Of a stretch of 64,000 nt of DNA, positions 42,206-50,232 are shown piece after piece (positions within the stretch are counted from its first letter, which is position 1; each line of letters begins with the position of its first letter). The stretch comes from Clostridiales bacterium (GTDB lineage Bacteria > Bacillota > Clostridia > Oscillospirales > Oscillospiraceae): contig SFDT01000002.1 in assembly GCA_004558115.1 (NCBI GenBank), positions 1-64,000 of the forward strand, in the 5' to 3' direction. Position numbers and translations under genes: made by a program. The notes beneath the pieces are model-generated. The model had not been told where the DNA came from. It saw only the letters and a program-made list of their open reading frames with translations, and did not search any database.

Positions 42206-43375
42206 TCAGATGACAGGGCCCATGCAGTAAATATCCATAGACTTGCTGTAATAGATGCTCTCGCCCTTGCACTGTTCACCGGAAAGGGTACGCAGCAGCT
42301 TCTGATACAATACCTCGCCGACTTCCTCAATGCTGCTCTTGCCCTGAATGATGAGACCGGCGTTCAGGTCCATGTCGTTGGACATGCGCTCGTAGGTGTT
42401 GGGGTTGCCGCAGATCTTGATGACCGGCAGGATGGGGAAGCCCTGGGGAGCGCCGCGGCCGGTGGAGAAGGTGATGCACTGGGCGCCGCCGGCGGCCATA
42501 CCGGTCAGGATCTCGATCTCCCGGCCCGGGGTGTCCTTGATCCAGAGACCGCCCTTGCCGGCGCTCATCTCCGGATATTCCAGCACGCCCTCGATGGTCC
42601 GGGAACCGGATTTCATAATGGCGCCCAGGGACTTTTCTTCAATGGTGGTGAGACCGCCGGCGATATTGCCGGGAGTAGGCTGGCCCTTCCGCATGTCACA
42701 GCCCAGGGACTTGGCCCGGGTCTCCATGGCGTCCACCAGCTTGAGAATTTTTTCACCGACCTCCGGGGTACGGGCCCGCCGGGCCAGAATGTGCTCCGCG
42801 CCGATAAACTCCGTCACCTCGCCGAACATGACGGTGCCGCCCTGGTCCACGATCTTGTCCGCCACGTAGCCGATGGCGCAGTTGCTGGCAAGGCCGGAGG
42901 TGGCATCGGAGCCGCCGCATTTAATGCCCATGACGAAATGGGTCAGGTCAAAGGGCTCACGCTGGAGGCCGGAAATAGCCATGGAGAGCCGCTGTGCCTT
43001 TTTGATGCCTTCGGCGATGGCGTTTGCGGTGCCGCCGATCTCCTGGATGCGGACGATGTCATAGGGCTTGCCGCTTTTGGCCACAGCCTCCAGCAGCCGG
43101 TCCACATCGGTGCCCTCGCAGCCCAGACTGACCACCAGCACGGCGCCGGCGTTGGGATGGCAGGCCAAGGAGATGAGAGTATCCGTCACTCGCTCCAGGT
43201 CAGGGGGCAGCTGACAGCAGCCCTGGTGGTGCAGCAGCGGACGGCAATTCATGACCTGGTTGCTGATGGCCTCCGCCACCTCGTTGGCGCAGACGACACT
43301 GGGGACCACCGCCACGTAATTCCGGGAACCCACTTTGCCGTCGGGACGCATATAACCGAAAAACATATCTGCCAT
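42206..43375 (-). CDS. UxaA-type hydro-lyase, large subunit
   Basis: A 389-residue protein equal to the C-terminal (large) domain of altronate/galactarate dehydratases. It begins with FGYMRPDGKVGSRNYVAVVPS, includes CHPNAGAVLVVSLGCEG, MGIKCGGSDATSG and the later TPGNIAGGLTTIEEKSLGAI, all family blocks that hold the metal or iron-sulfur site. The small domain is a separate gene four bases upstream, so the enzyme is a two-subunit form, as in sulfolactate sulfo-lyase SuyAB and some sugar-acid dehydratases. With the LarA-like racemase upstream, the substrate is likely a 2-hydroxy acid, not a classical hexonate. The exact reaction is unknown. Confidence 0.87.
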   Translation of the reverse strand: MADMFFGYMRPDGKVGSRNYVAVVPSVVCANEVAEAISNQVMNCRPLLHHQGCCQLPPDLERVTDTLISLACHPNAGAVLVVSLGCEGTDVDRLLEAVAKSGKPYDIVRIQEIGGTANAIAEGIKKAQRLSMAISGLQREPFDLTHFVMGIKCGGSDATSGLASNCAIGYVADKIVDQGGTVMFGEVTEFIGAEHILARRARTPEVGEKILKLVDAMETRAKSLGCDMRKGQPTPGNIAGGLTTIEEKSLGAIMKSGSRTIEGVLEYPEMSAGKGGLWIKDTPGREIEILTGMAAGGAQCITFSTGRGAPQGFPILPVIKICGNPNTYERMSNDMDLNAGLIIQGKSSIEEVGEVLYQKLLRTLSGEQCKGESIYYSKSMDIYCMGPVI

Positions 43376-43379
43376 ATTC

Positions 43380-43682
43380 TTACTCCTTCCAGTCGCCGCG
43401 GGCCCGCGCACTGTCCAGGTTGTGGACATGGACGTAATCGCCCCGCTGAATATCCTTGGTGGCAATGCCGATGGATTCGCCGTACTTCAAGACGGTGCCG
43501 CCGCTGGGAATGTCCCGCAGCGCGATCTTGTGGCCGTAGGGAATGGCCTCGTGGACAGGAATGGACTCCATGCTGCCGTCCCGGGCCATGACCTCCACCA
43601 CATCACCGGCGGATACTTCGGCGAAAATGGAAGCCACGTTGTCGGTGGGCTGTACCTGGACTGCGAGTTTTCGCTCCTGCAT
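43380..43682 (-). CDS. UxaA-type hydro-lyase, small (SAF-domain) subunit
   Basis: A 100-residue SAF-fold protein equal to the N-terminal domain of altronate/galactarate dehydratases. Family blocks are VQPTDNVASIFAEV, IPYGHKIALRDIPSGGTVLK and YGESIGIATKDIQRGDYVH, with the central histidine in YGHK and the C-terminal VHVHNLDS. It pairs with the large subunit encoded four bases downstream. The ORFs are in one leftward run with the larA gene (17-base gap), so the racemase and dehydratase are probably co-expressed. Confidence 0.88.
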   Translation of the reverse strand: MQERKLAVQVQPTDNVASIFAEVSAGDVVEVMARDGSMESIPVHEAIPYGHKIALRDIPSGGTVLKYGESIGIATKDIQRGDYVHVHNLDSARARGDWKE

Positions 43683-43699
43683 AGTGATATTTCCTCCTT

Positions 43700-44971
43700 T
43701 TATGATCTTACGATAACGGACACGCCGTCCGGAATGACTGTGACGGACGCGTCGGGTCCTTTCAGCCGGAACGCCATTTCCAGCGCCTGGTCAAAGCTGG
43801 CGGCTGCCAGGAAGCCCATGGCTTCCAGCTCCCGGGGGTCCATGTGCTGAGTGACGATGATGATGGGATGCTGGAGCAGCAATCTTGCGTAGATTTGGGC
43901 GCACCACTGCTCGGGGATGGATTCCTTGGGCGGAATGGCTTCAATGGTGTCCTTGATGACCTGGGGAGAGCCCAGGCGCATGAGCTTTTCAAAGTTGGTG
44001 CCGCCGACGCCATCGCACAAAGACGCGCCCAGGATCAAAACGCCGTCCTCTCCGGCGCAGGCGGCGGCGGTGGATACGCCCTTGGGCGTCTGGTACAGGT
44101 TCTGGTCCAGGGGATAGCCGCTGTTGGTAGTGATGACGATGTCGCTGGTCACCTTGTCCACGCCGCACATATCGGATACAAAGGCGCAGCCACGGGCATG
44201 GGCCTGGATGCAGTCACCGGCAAAGGCGGCGACGATGTGCTTTTCCGCATCCATGGCCACATTGAGGATGAAGGCCAGGCCAACCTTGCGGGCCGCGTAG
44301 GCCATATCCTCGTGGATGGGGTTTCCGTGCAGGACGCCGGTGGTGGCCATGGGGCTGGCAATGGCCCTGGCGGAGTGGTTTTCATTGACGGTCTCCTGGG
44401 AGCAGATGCCCGGCAGGATGCTCTTGCGGCCGCCGCTGAAGCCAGCAAAGAAATGAGGCTCAATAAAGCCCTCGGAAACGATCAGGTCGCTCTCCAGCGC
44501 CAGACGGTTGACGCTGAGTCCCGCGCCGGAGGGCAGCTGGCAGACATAACGCATCTCCTCCGGCTGGAAGGCGTTGTGGACCACGATCCGCTCACGGGCC
44601 ACGATATCGGGACCGAAGCGGTCCAGCAGTTCCTCCTGGGTGGTGGGGCGGTGAAGGCCGGTGGCGATCAGAATGGTGATGGAGGCATCCGGCTGACCCT
44701 TGCGGATCTCCTCCAGCAAAATGGGCATGGTGATGCCGGAGGGCATACTGCGGGTGTGGTCCGAGGTGATGACCAAGATATTCTGCTTGCCCTGCGCCAG
44801 AGCGGACAGGGGCGGCGTCCCGATGGGGGCTGCCAGGGCGTCGCGGACGATGTCGGCTTCCGAACGGTCCGAATGGAATTCCTCCGCATGGTTCACCAGA
44901 ACGTGCTTTAGATTTTTGTCAGGTACGTGCAGCGGCAAAGTACCTTTGTAATAAGGAAGTTGAAAGTCCAT
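43700..44971 (-). CDS. larA: LarA-type nickel-pincer 2-hydroxy-acid racemase
   Basis: A 423-residue protein of the LarA family, which racemises lactate or other 2-hydroxy acids with a nickel pincer nucleotide (NPN). The key residues are all visible: DHTRSMP, the base His107 in GLHRPT, His173 in EPHFFAGFSG, the cofactor-linked Lys183 in GGRKSILPG, and His199 in NENHSA. The cofactor-making genes larB, larC and larE are not in the window and must be elsewhere if the enzyme is active. Its partner genes encode a split UxaA-type dehydratase, so a substrate other than lactate is plausible. Promoter and operator lie at 44990-45045. Confidence 0.87.
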   Translation of the reverse strand: MDFQLPYYKGTLPLHVPDKNLKHVLVNHAEEFHSDRSEADIVRDALAAPIGTPPLSALAQGKQNILVITSDHTRSMPSGITMPILLEEIRKGQPDASITILIATGLHRPTTQEELLDRFGPDIVARERIVVHNAFQPEEMRYVCQLPSGAGLSVNRLALESDLIVSEGFIEPHFFAGFSGGRKSILPGICSQETVNENHSARAIASPMATTGVLHGNPIHEDMAYAARKVGLAFILNVAMDAEKHIVAAFAGDCIQAHARGCAFVSDMCGVDKVTSDIVITTNSGYPLDQNLYQTPKGVSTAAACAGEDGVLILGASLCDGVGGTNFEKLMRLGSPQVIKDTIEAIPPKESIPEQWCAQIYARLLLQHPIIIVTQHMDPRELEAMGFLAAASFDQALEMAFRLKGPDASVTVIPDGVSVIVRS

Positions 44972-44989
44972 AGGTGCCTCCTTTTCAAA

Positions 44990-45017
44990 ATGTATTTATT
45001 TTGTCTTTTAAATACAT
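44990..45017. promoter_or_regulatory. Operator dyad at the larA promoter
   Basis: ATGTATTTA (44990-44998) and TAAATACAT (45009-45017) form a perfect inverted repeat with a 10-base spacer. The right arm overlaps the minus-strand -10 TACCAT. Repressor candidate: the GntR protein encoded at 45138-45818, just upstream. Confidence 0.65.
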
Positions 45018-45045
45018 GGTACGCTTTTGGGCTGTTTCGGTCAAT
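45013..45045 (-). promoter_or_regulatory. Promoter of the larA-uxaA operon
   Basis: On the minus strand TTGACC is followed after 17 bases by TACCAT, about 45 bases before the larA ATG. The -10 box is covered by the operator dyad, which implies repression. Confidence 0.5.
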
Positions 45046-45137
45046 TGACAAAACAGGGAAAGTTCTCCGGACGTTCTTGTATAAAAAAGAAAAACACGCA
45101 AGAAGCCTTTTGGCTTTTTGCGTGTTTCTGCAAAAAA

Positions 45138-45818
45138 TCAAAGATTTAGAGGTGGAGAAGCCTGATTTTTCAGAATATACAGCACGTTTTTCTTTGCGAC
45201 ATCCAAGTGTGTCTGCAAAATGGACGAGGCCTTTTCCGTGTCCCGCGCCAGCATTCCGTCAATGATGCCGATATGCTCCGCGATGGAATCCTCGTAGCGC
45301 TGCCGGGTGCTGAGGGAAAACAGGCGGACCGGCTGCAAATAGCCGTATACCCGGTCCGTGAGGTCCTTGAGGAATTGGTTTCCGGAATAGATGATGATGC
45401 AGTTATGGAGCTCAATGTCCAGCCGGACATAGGCGTCCATGTCCGTATATGTGCGGAAGGGTTCAAATTTGGCGCGCAGCTCCAACAGGCAGCGGTCCTG
45501 CTCCTGGGTCAGCCGCGGGATGGCGCTGCGCAGGGCAAACTGCTCCAAAAGGCTCCGTACCTGGAAGATATCCTCCACATTGCTGGGAGTCAAAACCTTG
45601 ACAAAAAGCCCCTTTCCGGAGCCGCTTTCCAGAAGGCCGTCGTCCTTCAGCGTCTTCAGCGCCTCCCGGACGGGGGTCCTGCTGACCTGAAACAGTTCAG
45701 CCAGCTCGCTTTCCTGCAATTTCGTTCCCTGGGGAATCTGGCCGCTGACGATCATGGATTTGATGCCGTCGTAGACCTGGTCCCGCACAGAGCGGATCTT
45801 GGGTACGGCTAGATCCAT
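45138..45818 (-). CDS. GntR-family (FadR/FCD) regulator, probably of larA-uxaA
   Basis: A 226-residue regulator. Residues about 8-75 form a GntR winged helix (RDQVYDGIKSMIVSGQIPQG, then ELAELFQVSRTPVREALKTL). The rest is an all-helical FCD ligand-binding domain; potential metal or ligand histidines occur in DIELHNCII and AEHIGIID. FCD regulators commonly sense small organic acids. It lies directly upstream of larA on the same strand and has its own promoter (TTGAAA, 17 bases, TATAAT at 45849-45877). The nearby dyad over the larA promoter is its likely target. It is divergent from a second FadR-type gene. Confidence 0.87.
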   Translation of the reverse strand: MDLAVPKIRSVRDQVYDGIKSMIVSGQIPQGTKLQESELAELFQVSRTPVREALKTLKDDGLLESGSGKGLFVKVLTPSNVEDIFQVRSLLEQFALRSAIPRLTQEQDRCLLELRAKFEPFRTYTDMDAYVRLDIELHNCIIIYSGNQFLKDLTDRVYGYLQPVRLFSLSTRQRYEDSIAEHIGIIDGMLARDTEKASSILQTHLDVAKKNVLYILKNQASPPLNL

Positions 45819-45848
45819 CCTCGGTCCTCCTTTTCATTTTTTGTACAT

Positions 45849-45877
45849 ATTATACCTGCGGCGTGCCTCCATTTCAA
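45849..45877 (-). promoter_or_regulatory. Promoter of the larA-side GntR gene
   Basis: On the minus strand TTGAAA (45872-45877) and a perfect TATAAT (45849-45854) are 17 bases apart. TATGTACA overlaps its downstream edge and resembles half of the larA operator, so autoregulation is possible. Confidence 0.65.
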
Positions 45878-45885
45878 GAAAATAG

Positions 45886-45914
45886 TTGTATGAAACGATG
45901 AAATATGATAAAGT
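45886..45914 (+). promoter_or_regulatory. Promoter of the second FadR-type gene
   Basis: TTGTAT (45886-45891) and TAAAGT (45909-45914) with 17-base spacing, followed by ACATATGTAT, which is an AT-rich dyad near the start site. Confidence 0.5.
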
Positions 45915-45980
45915 AACATATGTATTAAAAGCATGGATGCAATGTCCAACTTGATAAAGAAGGGTAAAGAGGTGATTTGT

Positions 45981-46697
45981 GTGGCCGGGAATCCCATTCA
46001 GCAGCCGCGGCGGAAAAGTTTGTCCCGTCAAGTCATGGAATCCATTGAGAAGCTGATCCTGGAGCAGGATCTGAAGCCGGGCGATGTGCTCCCAACGGAA
46101 ACGCAGATCTCGGAGACACTGCAGGTCAGCAAAAGCAGCGTCCGGGAGGCAGTCAAAATGCTGGAGGCCCTGGGCGTTGTGGAGATCCGGCGGGGATTGT
46201 GCACGGTCATCAGTGCCAACCCCGAGCAGGGATATTTGAATGTGATGCTGTCTCATCTGTATTTGAACAGCGGAAATGAGGAGGAATTGCAGGTGTTCCG
46301 CCGGACAGTGGAATCCGCTTATACGACGCTGGCCATCGACGCGGCGACGGAACAGGACTTGGCGGCGATCCAGGCGTCTCTGGCGTCATTCCGGGAGAAG
46401 ATGCGGTCCGAACAGCTGACGGCGGATGACGATTTGGCATTTCACAGTCAGATCCTGCAGGCAACGCACAATTCCTTTATGATCAGCCTGGGCGGCGCCC
46501 TGAACGAGCTGTTCCGGGAGACCATCGGCATCTCTATCCGCTGTAATCCCGAGATCGCTTTGGAGGACCATGAAAAGATCTGCGCCGCGATCCTGGCACG
46601 GGATAAGGATGCCGCCATAGCGGCCATTTGGAAAAGTGCCCGTCAGTGGGCCGCCGCGTTCCGACTTCGGGAGCAGAACACCGACTCTGCTACCTAA
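45981..46697 (+). CDS. GntR-family (FadR) regulator, probably of the ilvC-like and gamma-lyase genes
   Basis: A 238-residue regulator with a GntR winged helix (LSRQVMESIEKLILEQDLKP, then TQISETLQVSKSSVREAVKML) and a helical FCD domain with the ligand-site pattern DDDLAFHSQILQATHN and a later LEDHEKICAAI. GTG 45981 is chosen because AAAGAGGTGA ends five bases upstream; longer starts read through the promoter. It is followed by a terminator and the ilvC-like gene on the same strand. The palindrome ACATC-A-GATGT occurs at that gene's promoter and at the gamma-lyase promoter, and this protein is the nearest candidate to bind both. Confidence 0.85.
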   Translation: MAGNPIQQPRRKSLSRQVMESIEKLILEQDLKPGDVLPTETQISETLQVSKSSVREAVKMLEALGVVEIRRGLCTVISANPEQGYLNVMLSHLYLNSGNEEELQVFRRTVESAYTTLAIDAATEQDLAAIQASLASFREKMRSEQLTADDDLAFHSQILQATHNSFMISLGGALNELFRETIGISIRCNPEIALEDHEKICAAILARDKDAAIAAIWKSARQWAAAFRLREQNTDSAT

Positions 46698-46718
46698 ATC
46701 AGAACAGAGTGCATATCA

Positions 46719-46753
46719 GGCAGGCTGAGGGAGCATTTCTCCCACGGCCTGCC
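46719..46753 (+). terminator. Terminator of the FadR-type gene
   Basis: GGCAGGC (46719-46725) pairs with GCCTGCC (46747-46753), with an inner GGGAG/CTCCC stem. The T-tract is weak. Confidence 0.65.
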
Positions 46754-46788
46754 TTTGCAAATTTTGGGGAGCCTGTCTGAAAATGCTC

Positions 46789-46839
46789 TTGACATTTGGG
46801 CGGCGCATGATATACTTAACACATCAGATGTCTTATGTC
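46789..46839 (+). promoter_or_regulatory. Promoter and operator of the ilvC-like gene
   Basis: TTGACA (46789-46794) and TATACT (46811-46816) are 16 bases apart. The palindrome ACATC-A-GATGT (46821-46831), continued by CTTATGTC, sits over the expected transcription start. The same composite motif lies downstream of the gamma-lyase promoter at 42081. No T-box or other amino-acid riboswitch is visible. Confidence 0.7.
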
Positions 46840-46885
46840 ACAGGGCGGAATTAAATTTATGAGCAAAGTGAAGGAGGATCTTCCT

Positions 46886-47884
46886 ATGGGAAAGGTTTAT
46901 TATGACCGCGACGGGCACATTGAGGCGATCCAGGACAAGGTGATCGCGATTATCGGCTATGGCAACCAGGGCCGCTCCCAGGCGCTGAATATGCGGGATT
47001 CTGGTGTGAAGCACATTATCGTCGGCAGCATCCATGACAGTTCCTGGAACACCGCTAACGAGGATGGCTTTGAGACCTACTCCATCGCGGACGCCGCGAA
47101 GAAGGCGGATGTGGTCTTCCTGCTGCTGCCGGATGAAGTGGCGCCTGAGATCTATGAGCGCGATATCGCCCCCAACCTGCACCCCGGTGCCGCCCTGAAC
47201 TTTGCTTCCGGCTATAACATCACCTATGGCTTTATCAAGCCCGCTGCGGATCTGGATGTCATCATGGTGGCGCCCCGTATGATCGGCAAGGGCGTCCGCG
47301 AGACCTATGAGAACGGTACCGGCTTCCCCACCTTCGTGGTCATCAACCAGGATGCCACCGGCCATGCCCAGGAGATCGCGGTGGGTCTGGCCAAGGCGCT
47401 GGGCTCCACGAAGGCCGGCGCCATTGAGGTGACCTTCAATGACGAGACCTATCTGGACCTGATGAGCGAGCAGGCTATCTGGCCCCTGATCATGAACGTG
47501 TTTGTGACGGCCTTTGATTTCTTCCAGGAGAAGGGCCTGCCCGCCGAGGCGATCCTGACGGAGATGTACATGTCCAAGGAGCCCATGGTCATGATGGAAA
47601 AGATGGCGGACATGGGCCTGTTCAAGCAGCTGCCTCTCCACAGCCGCACCAGCCAGTACGGCCAGATGTCCCGCTTCAAGATGGTGGACAATACCTCCAT
47701 GCGGGCATTCATCGAGGAGCAGTACAACCACATTGTCGACGGCAGCTTCGCCCGGGAGTGGGAGGAAGTCAAGGCCGACGGTATGAAGAAGTTCGACGAG
47801 CTGCGGGCTGAGACGGAAAAGCTGCCCATCTCCATTGTGGAGGCCGAGGTCCGCAAGAACCTCTCCGGCGGCAAGGAAGACTGA
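46886..47884 (+). CDS. ilvC: Ketol-acid reductoisomerase-like protein, divergent
   Basis: A 332-residue NAD(P)-dependent protein of the ketol-acid reductoisomerase family. Classical members convert acetolactate or acetohydroxybutyrate in branched-chain amino-acid synthesis. The Rossmann motif is IIGYGNQGRSQALNMRDSG. The first metal pair fits (D and E in YLDLMSEQAIW), but the second part departs from the usual pattern: the C-L-H-E segment is EAILTEMYMSKE and the serine region is HSRTSQYGQMSRF. AAGGAGG lies eight bases before ATG 46886. No other ilv or leu gene is near, and it shares an operator with a gamma-lyase gene, so a related but different reaction is possible. Confidence 0.72.
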   Translation: MGKVYYDRDGHIEAIQDKVIAIIGYGNQGRSQALNMRDSGVKHIIVGSIHDSSWNTANEDGFETYSIADAAKKADVVFLLLPDEVAPEIYERDIAPNLHPGAALNFASGYNITYGFIKPAADLDVIMVAPRMIGKGVRETYENGTGFPTFVVINQDATGHAQEIAVGLAKALGSTKAGAIEVTFNDETYLDLMSEQAIWPLIMNVFVTAFDFFQEKGLPAEAILTEMYMSKEPMVMMEKMADMGLFKQLPLHSRTSQYGQMSRFKMVDNTSMRAFIEEQYNHIVDGSFAREWEEVKADGMKKFDELRAETEKLPISIVEAEVRKNLSGGKED

Positions 47885-47909
47885 GCACTTCGCATACAAC
47901 TATAAAGTA

Positions 47910-47954
47910 AACTCCGGCGGCTGTCATGAGAAGTGACAGCCGCCGGAGTTTTTT
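47910..47954 (+). terminator. Terminator of the ilvC-like gene
   Basis: AACTCCGGCGGCTGTCA (47910-47926) pairs perfectly with 47934-47950 around seven bases, followed by Ts. It can also serve the convergent hydrolase gene. Confidence 0.9.
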
Positions 47955-47966
47955 CGTGGGAGCCTT

Positions 47967-48629
47967 TTAAATGGACAGAACTTCTCCGGGACGCAGGACC
48001 TTGGCCTGGAAGCCCGCCGCCTGTACCGCGGCGGCAAACGCCTCCGGGTCCTGGGCGATGGGGGGGAAGGTGTCGTAATGCATGGGGACGGTCAGCTTGG
48101 GGTGGATCATCTTCACCGCCCGCAGAGCATCCGCCGGACCCATGGTGAACACGTCGCCGATGGGCAGCAAAGCCACATCGATGTCCTCATCTGCCAGAAG
48201 GGCCATGTCCGTCATGAGGGCGGTGTCACCGGCGTGGTAGATTTTTTTGCCGCCCATCTCAAAAATAAAGCCGCAGGACAGGCATCCCGGCACACCGCTG
48301 CCGTGGATGGCCTGGAAGAACTTGGCGGAGCCAAAAGGCAGGGGAATTCTGCCGCCCAGGTTGCCCACCTGGACCCGTACCCCGGCGGGGCCGAACACGC
48401 CGTCCGCCAGGTCCACGGTGCAGCAGACTGTGGCGCCGGTGCGCTGGGCGATGGCCACGGCGTCGCCGGTATGGTCGCTGTGACCGTGGGTCACAAAAAT
48501 GAAGTCTGCCTCTGCCTGGTCTGCCGGCACGGCCGCCAGGCCATTGCCTGTCAGGAAGGGGTCCGTCAGTACCTTGTGGACGCCGTCATCCAGCAGGAAG
48601 CAGGCGTGACCTAAAAATTGCAGTTTCAT
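47967..48629 (-). CDS. UPF0173 metal-dependent hydrolase (metallo-beta-lactamase fold)
   Basis: A 220-residue cytosolic protein of the UPF0173/YtkL family. The metal motif THGHSDHTGDA is followed by a histidine in FFQAIHGSG, the aspartate in YHAGDTALM and the final histidine in TVPMHYDTFP. Some relatives are RNase- or lactonase-like, but no reaction is fixed for the family. GGAGG lies eight bases before the ATG. It is a single leftward gene between the ilvC-like gene and the osmolyte transporter operon. About 100 bases of non-coding sequence separate it from that operon. Confidence 0.88.
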   Translation of the reverse strand: MKLQFLGHACFLLDDGVHKVLTDPFLTGNGLAAVPADQAEADFIFVTHGHSDHTGDAVAIAQRTGATVCCTVDLADGVFGPAGVRVQVGNLGGRIPLPFGSAKFFQAIHGSGVPGCLSCGFIFEMGGKKIYHAGDTALMTDMALLADEDIDVALLPIGDVFTMGPADALRAVKMIHPKLTVPMHYDTFPPIAQDPEAFAAAVQAAGFQAKVLRPGEVLSI

Positions 48630-48729
48630 GTGTCAAACCTCCGTTTCAGTCACGGGTGTGGTCCCGGCGGTGATGTTATCATCAGAATAACAGATATTTT
48701 TCGATTTCACAACCCCGGGAAAGAGCACC

Positions 48730-50232
48730 TCAGGCTTGCAGCAGGCCAAGGCTGACCAGAAACTCCCGGGCCACCTCGTCCACGCTGCGGCCCACCACAT
48801 CCACCTGATAGGTCAGCTCCGCCATCTGCTCCGTGGGGATGCGGCCTGCCAGTTGGTTCAAAATGCCTTCCAGTTCCGGATACTGCTTCAGAATATCTTC
48901 CCGTACCAGGAAGGCGCCGTTGTACTCCGGGAAAAAGCCCCGGTCATCCTCCAGGATCTTCAGGTTCGCCTTGCGGTTGAGACCGTCGGTGGCATAGACC
49001 ACGGTCACGTCGAAGTTGCCGTTTTCCACGGCGGTGTATTTGAGGCCCAGGTCCACGGAAATGGCGTCCTTGAAGTTCAGACCGTAGAATTCCACGAAGG
49101 GATAGTATTTCATACTGCCCTCCCGGGTAAAGAAGCCCTGCTCCGCGCCGAAGGTCAGCTGGTCCGCCACAGCCACAAGGTCGCTGACGGTCTCCAGACC
49201 GTACCGGTCGGCGATGTCCTGGGGGACCGCAATGGCGTAGGTGTTGTCAAAGCCCAGCTTTTCCAGCAGGCGGATATCGTGCTCCTCTCCGGCCACTTGG
49301 TTGACATAATCGTAAAGCGACATTCCCTCCGGCACATCCGTGGTGTCCAGTCCCAGGAAGGTAGTCAGCAGCGTGCCGTCGTAGGAGATCATCAGGTCGC
49401 AGGTGTGGCCGTCGCCGATGAGGGCCTTGAAGTTGTTCACCTGGGACATCTGGTCCCGGATGGTGACCGTCAGGTCCGTCTGGTCCTCCACCAGCATTTT
49501 CACCATGTGGTGCATCAGCTGGGTCTCGGAGTAGTCGCCGTCGTAAAGGGTCAGGTCGCCGGAGCTGCCCCGGCCATAGGGCAGCAGCAGGCAAAAGGCC
49601 AGCAGGATGGCGATGACGGGCACCCACATCTTCCGGGAGCCGCCCCGGGCCTTGCGCATCTGGTTTTCAAACCAGCCCATCAGCAGGTCCAGCACCACGG
49701 CGATGACCATGAGGACAGCGGTGGCGCCCAGCAGCAGCTTCATGTCCTCCACCCGGATGGCCTGGGTGATGACACGGCCCAGACCGCCGCCGCCCACATA
49801 GGCCGCGAACACGGCGGTGCCGATGGCGTTCACCACTGCGATGCGGATGCCGGTGAACACCGTGGGGAAGGCCAGGGGAAATTCCACCATCAATACCCGG
49901 TAGGGCTTGCTCATGCCCATGCCCCGGGCCGCTTCCTTCACACCGGGGTCCACCTCCTGGAATCCAAGGCAGGTGTTCCGCACGATGGGCAGGAGGGAGT
50001 ACAAGGTGATGCCGATGATGACCGTCAGCTTGCCGGGGTCCAGAAATACCATGATGATGCCCAGCAGCGCCAGGGAGGGGACGGTTTGCAGAAGGTCCAC
50101 CACCCGCAGGATCACCGCCCGGGCCTTCGGGGACACGTAGGCCCAGATGCCCAGGGGCAGGCCCACGCAGACGGACAGGATGCTGGCCGCCAGCACGATG
50201 AACAGATGCTCCAAAATCAAGGACCAGCTCAT
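48730..50232 (-). CDS. OpuC-type osmolyte transporter: permease fused to substrate-binding domain
   Basis: A 500-residue fusion. The first 200 residues form an ABC permease with about six helices and the EAA-like loop GFQEVDPGVKEAARGMGMSK. After a membrane anchor (about 208-222), residues about 230-500 form an outside ProX-like binding domain for quaternary amines such as glycine betaine, choline or carnitine. Possible cage aromatics are seen in GSMKYYPFVEFYGLNF and VVYATDGL. The start overlaps the stop of the second permease gene (ATGA). It is the last gene of the BusR-like/OpuC operon. Fused permease-binding proteins of this kind are common in Firmicutes; the exact solute is not known. Confidence 0.9.
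   Translation of the reverse strand: MSWSLILEHLFIVLAASILSVCVGLPLGIWAYVSPKARAVILRVVDLLQTVPSLALLGIIMVFLDPGKLTVIIGITLYSLLPIVRNTCLGFQEVDPGVKEAARGMGMSKPYRVLMVEFPLAFPTVFTGIRIAVVNAIGTAVFAAYVGGGGLGRVITQAIRVEDMKLLLGATAVLMVIAVVLDLLMGWFENQMRKARGGSRKMWVPVIAILLAFCLLLPYGRGSSGDLTLYDGDYSETQLMHHMVKMLVEDQTDLTVTIRDQMSQVNNFKALIGDGHTCDLMISYDGTLLTTFLGLDTTDVPEGMSLYDYVNQVAGEEHDIRLLEKLGFDNTYAIAVPQDIADRYGLETVSDLVAVADQLTFGAEQGFFTREGSMKYYPFVEFYGLNFKDAISVDLGLKYTAVENGNFDVTVVYATDGLNRKANLKILEDDRGFFPEYNGAFLVREDILKQYPELEGILNQLAGRIPTEQMAELTYQVDVVGRSVDEVAREFLVSLGLLQA

Noticed and set aside
46760..46885. Leader of the ilvC-like gene examined for a T-box or leucine attenuator
   Set aside because: No specifier loop, T-box sequence, run of branched-chain codons or antiterminator/terminator pair is visible; an operator dyad explains control better.
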